44,276 nucleotides of DNA from the IMG/VR virus record IMGVR_UViG_3300023251_000005, positions 1 through 44,276 of that record; one strand, written 5' to 3'. The stretch is from a virus. Made by a program: the position numbers and the translations under genes. Positions within the stretch are counted from its first letter, which is position 1. Each line of letters opens with the position of its first letter. The notes under the pieces were generated by a model. It saw only the letters and a list, made by a program, of their open reading frames with translations. It was not told the origin of the DNA and did no database searches. Of the stretch, positions 21,614 through 32,000 are shown piece by piece.

Positions 21614-22546
21614 ATGTCTATTGAACAAAGTTTTGAACGTATCGCAATAGCACTGGAAGCACAGGTGCTGCTGAACAAGCAACTCTTGCAGCACACCATG
21701 AACCCTCTCATAACAGCGGGAGAAGATGGCACGCTGCTGGAGCGCAAGCCCTACCATGCAGGACAGACCCCGGTGGACACAATCCCATGCAGCGCAGCAG
21801 CAGGCAAAGCAGCAGCGCAGAGGCCGATTGCCGGTATCGATGACCCTTTGGATGGTTCGGACGCTTCCACCGCCCCGGAGACAGACGAAAGCAAAGGTGA
21901 CAGTTCGGATGCCCCGGCAGTTGTGGGCTGGAACCCGATGACTGAAGCCCCGATGAAGCGTTACCCGGATCAGTTGAAAAAGGACGCCATTGACATGTGT
22001 ATCAACACCCTGAAGATCGAGATACCTGCATCAAGCAACTACGTGCAGAAGCACAACGCGATCCTCATGCATGTGAACGCATGCGATCAGATCAAATCTG
22101 CTGCTGCAATAAACTCTGATCCGATAAGCTACAGCACCTTTCAGCCTGCGGTGTTGGAACAGGTTAAGCTGCGCGGCAAGGAAGCAGTCATCGCTGCAAC
22201 CGTGAAGTTCACCGGACAGAACCTCGTTAACATGGAAACATGTGCTGGTCAGTATGAGAACATCCTGCACGAGTTGGACCCGACTAAGTATGCAGCGCGT
22301 GACGAGGGGAAGACCCCACCTGCAGCACCTGTAGCAGAGGTTGCGAGCGCAATCATTACCGCAGTGCGGACAGGCAGCACTCTGCAGGATGTGTGTGATC
22401 TTGCGCGGGTACTTATATTAGAGCAGGGGATCACCCCGGCACAGATTCAGGATGCTATTAAAGACATCGCTCCCGGTGTTACGCAGGTACCTGTCGAGCG
22501 TATTGCTGACGCACTCACCGCACTCAACGCTTTGAAAAAAGCGTAG
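21614..22546 (+). CDS. Hypothetical replication-cluster protein with flexible linker
   Basis: The ATG at 21614 (MSIEQSFERIAIALEAQVLL) is preferred because AAGGAG lies 7 bases before it, whereas ATG 21608 is only one base away. The protein of about 310 residues has a helical N-terminus, an alanine/aspartate-rich linker (about residues 55-105), and a folded C-terminal region with helices such as RYPDQLKKDAIDMCINTLKI and GITPAQIQDAIKDI. No family is recognised. Position between helicase and nuclease genes suggests a replication or recombination partner. Confidence 0.65.
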   Translation: MSIEQSFERIAIALEAQVLLNKQLLQHTMNPLITAGEDGTLLERKPYHAGQTPVDTIPCSAAAGKAAAQRPIAGIDDPLDGSDASTAPETDESKGDSSDAPAVVGWNPMTEAPMKRYPDQLKKDAIDMCINTLKIEIPASSNYVQKHNAILMHVNACDQIKSAAAINSDPISYSTFQPAVLEQVKLRGKEAVIAATVKFTGQNLVNMETCAGQYENILHELDPTKYAARDEGKTPPAAPVAEVASAIITAVRTGSTLQDVCDLARVLILEQGITPAQIQDAIKDIAPGVTQVPVERIADALTALNALKKA

Positions 22547-22561
22547 GAAGGAAGGTCTATT

Positions 22562-23800
22562 TTGACACACGCATTTTTATCACCATCAGGGGCTAAGTTG
22601 GATCTCCACTGCCCCGGTAACAGACACATGCAGGCGAAGGTCGAGCGCAGCAGCACAGAACATAGTGCGCTTGGTACCGGGCTGCATGCGCTTGGAGCTG
22701 CATGCCTGCTGCGCGATCACAACACGGACCGTTACATCGGTTGGTGGTGTGGCGAAAACGCAGTGGGCGCGGACTATCTGATACAGGACAAACCAGACGC
22801 TGCAGGCACGAAAGGCTTTTGGGCTTTTCAAATAAAAGCGGAGCATGCACAGAACGTGCAGATCTACATCAACCACGTGCGCGAGGTCCGCGCATCCATG
22901 CCGGGTAGCATCTCCGGTGTGGAGAAAAAAGTTGTCATCTCTGATGACTGTTGGGGTACTGCAGATAGCTCTGAGCTGCAGCCCTTCGGCATTTGTCATG
23001 TCAGTGACTACAAGAACGGCTTCACGTTTGTGGGGGCAGGCACACCACAACTGAAGCTGTACCTGATCGGAGAGGTTGGAGTCTTAAACCCCTACGAGAT
23101 CCAAACCTGTATAGCCACCATCGTGCAGCCAAACGCTAAGGGTGCTGAGATCGTCCGCAGCGTTTCCTACACATGGATGGAGCTAATTAGTTGGTATATG
23201 GATATATATCTTCCTGCAGCGACAGCGTGCCTCGATGAGGGTGCTGTGTTGTGTGCCGGTGACTGGTGTAAAGACGGTTGGTGTGACGCTCGTCATATGT
23301 GCCCCGCGCTCCTCGCGCTTGGTGATGAGATAGCACAGGGCATGTTCACTGACACGACCACAGCGGTAGCAGTTCCCATGCCTGCACCGGTTGACATGAC
23401 CCCGGATGTGTATCACCGGATCTTGGAGTTCGGTCCTGCAGTCGCGGACATGATTAAAAAGGTTCAGGAACACGAGTACGCGTTGGCTATGAAAGGCGAG
23501 AACTCGTGGGGTAAGTTGGTTACCGGTAGGAACTCGCGCAGTTGGGCAGATCCTGAAGTGGCAAACCAAAGGCTGAGCGTGCTGCTGCATGGCGAACAGT
23601 TCAACCGGAATCTCAAAAGTCCAGCACAGGTAGAAGAAGCTCTGAAGGGTATGGGGCACAAACCCAAAGCTGCTAAAGAGCACATAGTCGATCTTATTAA
23701 GACAACGGCAGGCAAGCCTAAACTTGTACACCGGAACGCGAAAGGTAAGGCATACGATCCGGTCGGTAGCATGTTCGGAAACACAGAAAGTGTCGTGTAG
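22562..23800 (+). CDS. DUF2800 protein, Cas4/PD-(D/E)XK nuclease-like
   Basis: The start is TTG 22562 with AAGGAAGG about 8 bases upstream, giving 412 residues. The N-terminus LSPSGAKLDLHCPGNRHMQA with ALGTGLHALGAACLL is the DUF2800 signature. The central part shows GTAD, then VSDYKNGFTFVGAGTPQLKL and TCIATIVQP, matching the PD-(D/E)XK core (D...D-x-K). Such proteins are thought to act as recombination/replication exonucleases. In phages they commonly precede a DUF2815 ssDNA-binding-like gene and a family-A polymerase, exactly as here. Activity is inferred. Confidence 0.85.
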   Translation: MTHAFLSPSGAKLDLHCPGNRHMQAKVERSSTEHSALGTGLHALGAACLLRDHNTDRYIGWWCGENAVGADYLIQDKPDAAGTKGFWAFQIKAEHAQNVQIYINHVREVRASMPGSISGVEKKVVISDDCWGTADSSELQPFGICHVSDYKNGFTFVGAGTPQLKLYLIGEVGVLNPYEIQTCIATIVQPNAKGAEIVRSVSYTWMELISWYMDIYLPAATACLDEGAVLCAGDWCKDGWCDARHMCPALLALGDEIAQGMFTDTTTAVAVPMPAPVDMTPDVYHRILEFGPAVADMIKKVQEHEYALAMKGENSWGKLVTGRNSRSWADPEVANQRLSVLLHGEQFNRNLKSPAQVEEALKGMGHKPKAAKEHIVDLIKTTAGKPKLVHRNAKGKAYDPVGSMFGNTESVV

Positions 23801-23843
23801 TTCAAATAACAATAATTGCAGTAAAAAGGAGAATCAAAATATC

Positions 23844-24578
23844 ATGGCTAAAAGTGTAAACAAACCGGCAGTAACCGTACCCTGTCAAGAGGGCCTAGAC
23901 GCAATCCGCTGTAGCTTCGTGACACTCGCAACCCCTCGTGCATTTCAGGAGGGGTCAGCCCCTAAGTTCGAGGTCACTCTGATGTTCGATAAGAAGAACG
24001 AGACGCACCTCACAGTCCTGCGTAAGTTGATTGATGATCTGGTCGCTTGTTCGCTTGAACAGTGGCCTGATGAAGCCACGCGTCCGCGCACACCCATCGT
24101 TGCCAAGAACTCCGGTGAGGGTCCACGCAGCCCGGTCAAAGATGGAGATGTAGCAATAAACGACAAGCGCATTAAGCTCTGCGAATCGAACCCGGAGTAT
24201 GCCGGTCACTACATCGTAAAGGCATCCTGTGTTGAGTCACAGCGTCCACACGTTGTTGGTCCTAACAAGGAAGCCATCGACCCCAACCTGTGCCGCTCTG
24301 GTTACTGGTACAAGGTCAACCTCAATGCCTATGCCTACACAGGCGGCAGCGGTGGTGTGACTGTTGGGCTGAACGGTGTGCAGCTCATCCGTGAAGACGA
24401 AACCCTCGGTGGTGGCAAGCCCTCTGCAGACTCCATGTTCGGGGCTGTTGCAGGTGGTGATGTTGGTGCGTACAAGGGCGATGATCCCTTGGCTGCTACA
24501 ACACCCGGTACGGGTGCTGCAGGAGATCTGCTTGGTCAGCCTGCAGGTGCTGCCAAAGACACAAGCTCCATCATATAG
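23844..24578 (+). CDS. DUF2815 ssDNA-binding-like protein
   Basis: ATG 23844 follows AAAAGGAG by 8 bases; the longer upstream frame overlaps the nuclease gene end and is rejected. The 244-residue protein has the DUF2815 pattern: VRC-type start, FVTLATPRAFQEG, FEVTLMFDKKNETHL, and SGYWYKVNLNAYAYTGGSGG. The tail is glycine/alanine-rich and disordered with acidic residues (about 195-244, GGDVGAYKGDDPL), the usual arrangement for ssDNA-binding proteins that recruit partners through an acidic tip. It should coat single-stranded DNA in replication. Confidence 0.85.
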   Translation: MAKSVNKPAVTVPCQEGLDAIRCSFVTLATPRAFQEGSAPKFEVTLMFDKKNETHLTVLRKLIDDLVACSLEQWPDEATRPRTPIVAKNSGEGPRSPVKDGDVAINDKRIKLCESNPEYAGHYIVKASCVESQRPHVVGPNKEAIDPNLCRSGYWYKVNLNAYAYTGGSGGVTVGLNGVQLIREDETLGGGKPSADSMFGAVAGGDVGAYKGDDPLAATTPGTGAAGDLLGQPAGAAKDTSSII

Positions 24579-24599
24579 GTTAAACCTTTCAGCGATGTG

Positions 24600-24616
24600 G
24601 GGCTGCTCTGCAGCCC
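24600..24616 (+). terminator. Small hairpin between SSB and polymerase genes
   Basis: GGGCTGC, three bases and GCAGCCC make a perfect 7-bp stem, directly upstream of the polymerase ribosome-binding site (AGGAG at about 24626). No T-run follows. It may reduce or stabilise polymerase message rather than terminate. Confidence 0.5.
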
Positions 24617-24635
24617 TGCATTGCAGGAGTCCTGC

Positions 24636-26972
24636 ATGCCCAACGTATTAACACGCGACTATGAAACATTCTCAGCCACTAATTTGAAAACAACCGGAGC
24701 CGATAAGTACGCACGGCATCCGTCCACTAATGTGTTTTGTATAGCACTAAAAGTTGACCACCACCCACCCATGCTATGGGTCAACCCTGACATGCTAAAA
24801 CTAATGCCGAAAGAACACGGTTTGCCACTCTTCCGGCTCGACCAACTAAATCTGCAGCAGTCTCTCGCTGATACATCAGAGTCACACAACGATGGCTTCG
24901 AGCAGGCTATTGACGAGCACATCATGCAGCCCCAGTATAAGGTACCAACCTTCCCACTCACCATGCGAAGGTGCAGCGCGGCTCAGGCTGCGACCAACGC
25001 GCTGCCGCGAGATCTTGAAACACTGAGCACAGCTTTGGGTTTTAAAGAAGGTGAGGGTAAAAGTAAAGAAGGGCACGCGCTGATGCTCAAGATGTGCAAG
25101 CCGCTGCCAATGTATGCAAAAGATTGGAAGCAACTAGAAGAAGAGTTCGGTCTGGTTAAGATATACCAACGGGCACGCGCCACGTACAAGGCTGCAACAG
25201 CAAGTAAGGGTCAGACGTACACGCAGTTTGTAGCGGACCATTGGCGCGAGATCGAGCAGCTAGGATACAACCCACACCTGTGGCTGAAGTGGCACCACAA
25301 CACCCCTGAAGGTTCGCAGGATCTCGTAAGACTGTGCCGGTACTGCCTGCAGGATGTTGAAGCAGAATACCGGGTGTCGAACGCGATGCCGCGCATGACA
25401 GACGAGGAGCAGCGGCTGTGGCTTCTGGACCAGACAATCAACAGACGCGGTGTGCGGATAGATGTTGAAGGTGCACAAGCTGCGATCAAGATGGTAGCTG
25501 ACTACAAAGGAGAGACGGAAGCAGAGCTGTCGCGCACCACCCTTGGTGAGGTCACGCAAGTGTCCCAAAACAAAAAGCTAAAAGAGTGGTGCGGCAGGCG
25601 TGGAGTCGAGATGCCCAACACAGCGAAGGACACTGTTGCATATTTCCTGCGCGACATTGAGATGCCGGATGACGTTCGCAGAGCCTTGGAGATCCGCGCA
25701 ACCTGTGGACAGACATCGGTCACCAAGTACGATGCGATGCTCAGAGCTGCAGACGAAGAGCTGCAGCGCGTGCGAGGTTGGGCAATGTATTGTGGTGCCA
25801 GTACCGGCAGGTGGACTGCTAAACTGCTGCAGCTCCACAACATGCCACGTGGCACAATCAAACTGAAAACAGATGAAGCCATCTCAGCAGCGTACCAAGC
25901 GATGAAGTGTGGGTATAAAGAAGTGCAGGCTCTGTATGGTGATGTCATGGAGTTGGCAGCGTCTGCGGTCCGGGGCTGCATCATCGCTGCACCCGGCAAA
26001 GACTTCCTCGTATCTGACTTCAAATCCATCGAGGCGCGTGTGCTCGCGTGGTTGGCTTCTGAGCAACGCGCACTGCAGGTGTTCATAGATGGTCTGGATA
26101 CTTACAAAGTAGCAGCAGGGGGCATATTTGGCACCCCATATGACGATATAAGCGATGACCAACGGCAGGTTGGTAAATGTTCCGAGCTTGCCCTTGGTTT
26201 TGGTGGTGGAATTGGTGCGTATGCGTCAATAGCACGCAACTACGGCATCGACCTCGAAACGCTCCCGGCTATTGTACTGCCGGGTGCCAGTGGCTACGAG
26301 ATCAAGATGGGTGAAGCGATAGCAACCTCATATCTGAAGGATCTGGAGAAGCGCATCAAGCTCAAGCAGGAGCAGGGTGTTGGCAAGGCATCCTTTCTGG
26401 ACCGTATGAGTCTGGACGCTGCGACCGCGTGCGATATTATCAAGCAGAGATGGCGTTCTAGCAGACCCGGTGCATGTGAGTTTTGGAAGCATCTGGAGTC
26501 TGCAGCCTTTGCCGCGATCCAGAACCCCGGACAGGTGTTCTCTGCAGGGGCACATATTGTGCTTGGCGTGCATGAAGACTTCCTGCTTATGAAGCTGCCC
26601 TCTGGTCGCTGCCTGCGCTACTACAAACCGAAGATCAAGATGACGAAGAAGTTCGATGCAATGGCACCTACGATCACGTTCATGCGGACCATTGAGAGCA
26701 GGTGGATGAGTTCATCCACATATGGTGGTAAGCTCTGTGAGAACGCAGTGCAGGCTGTAGCGAACGATCTGCTGCGGCATGGCATGTTCACCGTTGAAGC
26801 TGCCGGGTACCCGGTAGTGATGCACGTGCACGATGAGGTGGTCACCGAGGTGGCTCAGGACTTTGGATCTCAAGAAGAGTTGGATACTTTAATGGCACAG
26901 ACCCCGGCATGGGCAGATGGTCTGCCTGTAGCTGCAGAGGGTTGGCGTGGTCGTAGATATAGGAAGGACTAA
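24636..26972 (+). CDS. Family-A DNA polymerase with 3'-5' exonuclease domain
   Basis: ATG 24636 (MPNVLTRDYETFSATNLKTT) follows AGGAG by 6 bases and gives 778 residues. Exonuclease motifs are DYETFS (Exo I), SHNDGFEQAIDEH (Exo II) and YCLQDVEAEYR (Exo III). Polymerase motifs are SDFKSIEARVLAWLA (motif A, catalytic aspartate), QVGKCSELALGFGGGIGAYA (motif B) and MHVHDEVVTEV (motif C). The type is the phage PolA variant found next to DUF2800 and DUF2815 proteins. It is the main replicative polymerase here; no 5'-3' exonuclease domain is visible. All key residues are present. Confidence 0.95.
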   Translation: MPNVLTRDYETFSATNLKTTGADKYARHPSTNVFCIALKVDHHPPMLWVNPDMLKLMPKEHGLPLFRLDQLNLQQSLADTSESHNDGFEQAIDEHIMQPQYKVPTFPLTMRRCSAAQAATNALPRDLETLSTALGFKEGEGKSKEGHALMLKMCKPLPMYAKDWKQLEEEFGLVKIYQRARATYKAATASKGQTYTQFVADHWREIEQLGYNPHLWLKWHHNTPEGSQDLVRLCRYCLQDVEAEYRVSNAMPRMTDEEQRLWLLDQTINRRGVRIDVEGAQAAIKMVADYKGETEAELSRTTLGEVTQVSQNKKLKEWCGRRGVEMPNTAKDTVAYFLRDIEMPDDVRRALEIRATCGQTSVTKYDAMLRAADEELQRVRGWAMYCGASTGRWTAKLLQLHNMPRGTIKLKTDEAISAAYQAMKCGYKEVQALYGDVMELAASAVRGCIIAAPGKDFLVSDFKSIEARVLAWLASEQRALQVFIDGLDTYKVAAGGIFGTPYDDISDDQRQVGKCSELALGFGGGIGAYASIARNYGIDLETLPAIVLPGASGYEIKMGEAIATSYLKDLEKRIKLKQEQGVGKASFLDRMSLDAATACDIIKQRWRSSRPGACEFWKHLESAAFAAIQNPGQVFSAGAHIVLGVHEDFLLMKLPSGRCLRYYKPKIKMTKKFDAMAPTITFMRTIESRWMSSSTYGGKLCENAVQAVANDLLRHGMFTVEAAGYPVVMHVHDEVVTEVAQDFGSQEELDTLMAQTPAWADGLPVAAEGWRGRRYRKD

Positions 26973-26975
26973 GCG

Positions 26976-27254
26976 ATGAAAACACTGACTAAAGAAGAGT
27001 TCGATAGCACTTGTGAACGGCTAGGTGAGGAGGGCGTTGCACTTAAAGCCGATGGCTTTGATGACTGCTGCGTTGGAACCTGCTCCAGATTTAATCAGCC
27101 AGAGATATTGGCATACTCGATCAGCGCGGTGATAGAAAGATTGATGGAGCCGGAAGAGGTGACCAGTTTGGACGCATGGGAGTTCTTCGAGTACAACATC
27201 ATAGGGGTTTGGGTCGGTGAGGGCACCCCCTGCTTCATAGAAGACACCCCCTAA
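26976..27254 (+). CDS. Conserved small phage protein of unknown function
   Basis: This 92-residue protein has the pattern GFDDCCVGTCSRFNQPEILA, then YSISAVIERLME, DAWEFFEYNIIGVWVGEGTP. I recall this pattern from small proteins of other phages, but no function is known to me. It is the last gene of the rightward operon; its TAA stop overlaps the TAG of the convergent DUF5675 gene. Confidence 0.75.
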   Translation: MKTLTKEEFDSTCERLGEEGVALKADGFDDCCVGTCSRFNQPEILAYSISAVIERLMEPEEVTSLDAWEFFEYNIIGVWVGEGTPCFIEDTP

Positions 27255-27646
27255 ACATCCACGATAAACAGATCGAACTCCATAACACCTTCAGTGAGTT
27301 TTATGAAATCATTGAAGGTGTTACGCGAGTCGAGCACAGCACGTTTCACACCAAGCCTGCCATGATACTTCCCCGGCAGGATGCAGCCAAGCGTATCCTC
27401 TTCGGTGTTCCCGGCATGAAACAGGATGTGCGTCCGACCGGGTACATCAACAACCTCGAAGGTGTTACCAAAGTGAGGGCTGCTCACGCGCTCTGCCATA
27501 TAGCAGCCGACCGGGATGCAGGACTCACATGGCGTGTTGTCGAGCCAAGAGTTCTCCAACGTAGCGCAGAAGATCTCGCCATCAACGCGCAGCATGCCGA
27601 GGGTGCAGCCGCTCTTGCGTTCCATCCTGAACAGTTCTACTTTCAT
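27251..27646 (-). CDS. DUF5675 family protein
   Basis: This 131-residue protein has the typical pattern ERKSGCTLGMLRVDGEIFCA, TLENSW, CIPVGCYMAERVSSPHFGNT, FEVVDVPGRTHILFHAGNTE and GCILPGKYHG. The histidine and cysteine placed in HILFHAGN and LGCILPG are reminiscent of L,D-transpeptidase-like catalytic pairs, a comparison made by eye. The family is frequent at the end of phage virion operons. A cell-wall or lysis role is plausible because no other endolysin was recognised. ATG 27646 overlaps the previous stop (ATGA). Confidence 0.8.
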   Translation of the reverse strand: MKVELFRMERKSGCTLGMLRVDGEIFCATLENSWLDNTPCESCIPVGCYMAERVSSPHFGNTFEVVDVPGRTHILFHAGNTEEDTLGCILPGKYHGRLGVKRAVLDSRNTFNDFIKLTEGVMEFDLFIVDV

Positions 27647-28068
27647 GTTGCACCTCCATCAATGAGCAGTTGTTTGAGTGCGACAACGTCTGTGGTCGTG
27701 TCGATGTCGAGCTGCAGTTGGTCATCTTTGTCGCGGATCTTCTGCCTTTTAGCCTCAGCTTTAATAGCCTTGCCGGGGATTGTTGCTTCAATATCAAGGG
27801 GTTTAAATAATAGATCTCGTGCTTCACGCCTGTGCCCATGCGCTATTTCTTTGGCTCTTGGCATATCAAAACCTATTTTTTTATCTTCTAGTTTCCATGC
27901 CCCCCTAAAAGTCCGATCAGTAGGGATATCGCTACTGTCTATTATTTCATAAGATAAATCCGGGTAATGCTTGCCTGCCTGTTCTTCAGGTGTTAGCTTG
28001 CAGCTTTCTGTAGGGTACATAATACTAACTTTACCGTTTGGTCTTTGAAGTAACACATGCTTAGACAT
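27643..28068 (-). CDS. Tail-fibre-associated protein (141 residues)
   Basis: ATG 28068 (MSKHVLLQRPNGKVSIMYPT) is chosen because GAGGAGG lies about 10 bases upstream. The middle has SYEIIDSSDIPTDRTFRGAW, a pattern (sdiPtDRtFRnAW) I recognise from small proteins coded next to podovirus and siphovirus tail fibres. The rest is charged and helical (AEAKRQKIRDKDDQLQLDID). A role as fibre chaperone or tail attachment protein is inferred from position. Confidence 0.65.
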   Translation of the reverse strand: MSKHVLLQRPNGKVSIMYPTESCKLTPEEQAGKHYPDLSYEIIDSSDIPTDRTFRGAWKLEDKKIGFDMPRAKEIAHGHRREARDLLFKPLDIEATIPGKAIKAEAKRQKIRDKDDQLQLDIDTTTDVVALKQLLIDGGAT

Positions 28069-28087
28069 ATTGCTTTGTCCTCCTCTA

Positions 28088-29071
28088 TTAAGTATCACCA
28101 GCCGGGAATACCATAACGCTTATGTTGTCAGAATCTTTTAAATTACCAACTTCATTTACAACGTTGATTTGAAGCAATGAAGTTGTTTTCGTTCCACCTG
28201 AAGGGGAAGAAACCGTAAAAGTGCCCTTAGAAGTGTTGTCGCTTTCAGCAGAACCAGCCCAAGTATAATCAACAGCGGCACCCGTTCCATCCGAGGTTAT
28301 ATTGGACTCAAAGTTTAAATCAAAATCTCCATGACCGTTGTCCGTGATATCATCAATATTTTCCTGACTTGCAGTAGTGGGGGTCGTAGTTGTCGAGTCA
28401 AAAAGTATTCTTGAAATATCTTTCAAAGCACCAATAACTGAAGTTGAATTTATTATAGGGTTTTTTGCTGTTCCACCAAGTGTGATGTTTGTTCCTGCGG
28501 TAATCGACTCAACACCAAAGTCAATGTCACCAATGATGTCCGCTACGTCCTGTGCGTCCTGTGCCGACACTGCCGCTGCTTCTGCGGACGCAAGGGCATC
28601 ATCAGCAGATGACTCAGCAGCGCTAGCAGAAGCCACAGCCACGCCCCTCGCAACCTCGCATGATTCAAGCAGACCCTGTGGCAGCGCGTTACTGATGTCA
28701 AGCCCGGTACCGAGGTAGCCAATGTCACTCTCAATCACCTGCCGTGCGAGAGCCGCGTAGTCGAAGTCCTCTTCGAGCACTTCGAGGTCGAGCCTGCCCA
28801 TGCTCTGATAGTCAGAGAGCTGCAGGTTCGGCATGTCCATATAGATTGTGACCCGGTCACCTGCCGGGTGCTGTATGGCAGTGTGAACTGTGGTGCCAGA
28901 TACGGAGAAGTCTGCGCCCTGCGAGAGTAGCAAGTTCGCCCCGGTTGTCTGGTCCGTAATCACAACCTTGATGTGCGTTGTGTTGAGGAAATCAAAGGAG
29001 ATCGGAAAGTACCGGTTCGATCCTGATGATATGGTGTAGTGGTCCGGCATGTACTTGGTAGCGATCGTCAT
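28088..29071 (-). CDS. Short tail fibre protein (T7-type attachment domain)
   Basis: ATG 29071 (MTIATKYMPDHYTISSGSNR) gives 327 residues; GAGAGGGA lies within the end of the giant gene upstream. The N-terminal region (FPISFDFLNTTHIKVVITDQ, then MPNLQLSDYQSMGRLDLEVL and EEDFDYAALARQVIESD) is the T7 tail fibre attachment domain. A short alanine-rich coiled coil follows (VASASAAESSADDALASAEA). The C-terminal part is beta-rich and Ig-like (TWAGSAESDNTSKGTFTVSS). It is far shorter than T7 gp17, so receptor binding may be done by a separate protein. Confidence 0.8.
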   Translation of the reverse strand: MTIATKYMPDHYTISSGSNRYFPISFDFLNTTHIKVVITDQTTGANLLLSQGADFSVSGTTVHTAIQHPAGDRVTIYMDMPNLQLSDYQSMGRLDLEVLEEDFDYAALARQVIESDIGYLGTGLDISNALPQGLLESCEVARGVAVASASAAESSADDALASAEAAAVSAQDAQDVADIIGDIDFGVESITAGTNITLGGTAKNPIINSTSVIGALKDISRILFDSTTTTPTTASQENIDDITDNGHGDFDLNFESNITSDGTGAAVDYTWAGSAESDNTSKGTFTVSSPSGGTKTTSLLQINVVNEVGNLKDSDNISVMVFPAGDT

Positions 29072-29072
29072 A

Positions 29073-32000
29073 CTATTCCCTCTCTTCTGGATCTGGTTTG
29101 AATAACAACTTGAACCAAGCATCGAAGCCATCGCTGCGCTCGAACTGCCTAGCACTTTCTTTCATATCCTCGTACATCTTAACAGCAGGTATGCCCTTCA
29201 GAGCCAACCCAACATCAATAGCAGCGAGTGCTGCCTCTCCGCTGTCTATGTCACCTTGGAACCAACCGGCAAGGGTGTTCATGTTTCGCTCCATTGCTTT
29301 CACAGGAGTCAGCAGTGGGGTGTTGAACACTGACCAACTCTGAAAGTCAGGATCGTATGCGCGTCTGATGGTGTTAGAGCCAAGCACTGCAAGCTCACGC
29401 ACCCCGGGGAATCCACACACCTGATACATTAGCATGTCCCACAGCACATCGTCAAGCTCTGGATCGTCACCGGCTCCCAAGGTGAAGAGCAGGTTCATAA
29501 ACATCGGAGGTGCCATGCGCTCAAGCAGTACATGAAACATGAACTGCCCCAACGGGATCTTACCTTCGAGGAACCCACGCACGTACACGCGCTTCCTGTT
29601 TTCAAACTTCATAACGAACCCGGAGAAAAAGGTCAGCAGCCGCGACAAGCCATTGCGGTCGAGCTGCAGGGCTGACAGATCCATGTTGCGCGACATGGGC
29701 TGTGTGTCGAAAATGATCTTCTCTGTCTCGCGGATCGCACGCTGACCGGGGCCGTACTTCCGCTCCATGTTTTGCTTGGTACCGTAGTATGCCGGGAACA
29801 CTGCAATACCATCAAAGAAGCGGATGTACGCAAACAGCACGCCATCAATTATCTCAGTCGGAACACCGGACAGCTTCGTGCGAGCTATCAGCTTCTTGCG
29901 CTGCCGTACAACCTCGCGGTCGATGTCTCCACCTTCCATGCGCTGCCGCATAGCAGGGGATTCTTCCATCAGCTGCTGCCATGCATCATACATCTTGCGC
30001 GGTGAACCCAATATGTGTCCAAGCCCTTTGTGCCACGACCCACCCTCTACATATATTGCAGGGATAGAGAACGTCTGTTTAATACCAACACTCCGATTAC
30101 CACCGAGTATGTACTTCGATGCAGCCGTGCCCATGCCGCGCATCAGCCTACCGAAAAACTTGGTGTTAGCTTCCACACCGGGAGTTGCAACCTTCGACAA
30201 TATGATACGCATTACCGGGAGCCATTCCGGTCCAACCTTATCCGCGATAGCATCTGCGACTTCTTGATTATTCAACACACGAGACAGATCCCTGATCGTT
30301 TCAGCGAACGCGGTGTACTGCAGGTTGTAATCAAACTGCCGTGCGATCCCTGAGAAGTCCAACCGGATGGGCATGCCACCAGCACTGACTGCACGAGACT
30401 TAGAAGCGCGTGCGTTCACTGATGCTCGTTGGTGCCCGGCATTTGCTGATTCTTTCATAAGCTGCTTTTCATCAAGCTCAGCAGCTTTCACGTTCTGGTG
30501 CTCGTAATACGCAGGCACGTAACCGCCTCGCATCACCTTACCGCTTGGCGTGGTGAAGGTGCGTGGCTCGATGCGCGGAGGTGCTACACCATTGATACGC
30601 TCGCTTGCTGCAAAGAACTCTGGTCGCATCTCTTCAAAGATGTCCCATATCTCCTGCACTGCATCAAGCTCTGCATCATTGAGCACGTTCAGCAACGAGT
30701 TGAGCTGCTCATCGTTCCAACCGTAGCCCTCTTTCAAGCGCAACAGGTTGGACTCGTTACCCATGTTCAGGACTGCAGATGCGATAGCTTCAAAGTCCAA
30801 CTCTCTCCCATCTGCTTCCAAAGGTCGCGGTACCGCGACTCCCTCAACATTAATCCACACCGGGGCACCGAACCCGGTCCTGCCTGCAAACAGTTTTGCA
30901 AAGGCAGATCTGATCTTGGGTGTGTAGTAGCTGACATCCTTTGACTTCCTCGCGTATGCTCTCTCCAAGTTGTCACGGAAGTATTTCTCATACGGACCCG
31001 GCTCGCCCTCTGTGTAGTAGGTGAATCCATCCAGTATACGGATCATCGCCCACATCTGGTACGTGTCCGCATACGCTCCGCGAGCTTTGTCCTGTGCGCT
31101 CCGCAACCACGCGGTAGGATCAATACCGAAGAAAGACTTGCCGCGCTTTTTCCACACCTTCTTATCCTTCAGGGTAGAAGTCGCATCAACCAGATCTGTC
31201 TTCACCTCTTCCAGTGTTAAGTCAAGAGAGGTGAGCCGGGGGTCGATAGCATCCCTGCCTAGTATAATCAAAGCGTTGAGCAGGGTCCGCAGCTCTTCAA
31301 CAGCAGTCGCGCTCATATCTTTGTAGTTGAAAGGTGAGGTGCTGTCCGTTAAGAACAGGTCGAACCCAAAGTCATCCGCGCCCATCTCGTCATTGGAAGC
31401 CGCGAGCAGATCGCGGATCTTGCCTGCCTTATCGGTCAGAGGCTTGTGCCCTTCGTTGAGCTGAACCAGACCGAACCGCTCAGCGAGCTTCAGGGCAGCT
31501 CCGAGGTACTTAGCGTGTACCTTCTTTGGACTTGCTTTTTTAATGCGTCTGCCGAGCCGCTCGAACTTCTCCATCTCCAGACGGATCTTCCGGGACTCTT
31601 TAGCCATCTCAAAATTGAGTCGCATCTGCTCGTTAGCTTTCTGCGCTGCAGCCCAATCACTCTTCTTAATAGCAACACGCTCAGCAACGGCTGCTTTCTT
31701 AACTGCAGCCATGAACAGGTCCGCACGCACTGCGTCACGCAGCGGCATGTCCCGGATCAGCTTCTTAGCGTACTGCTTGAACGCGCTGCGTGCCATGACC
31801 GGCTGCGATGCACCACGCGCTGCGCTTCCCGGCTTCCGGTTTGAGATGGATTCAAGCCGTGCATCATACTTTGCTTCCTCATTCATTTTACCGGATGTGT
31901 AGTTACTCATCACACCGAGGTACTCAGCGAACTCTTCAGTATCAAAGATGAAGTCAGAGGCATCGAAGCTGTTTTCAAACTCAGCCTTTTGCTGCGCGAT

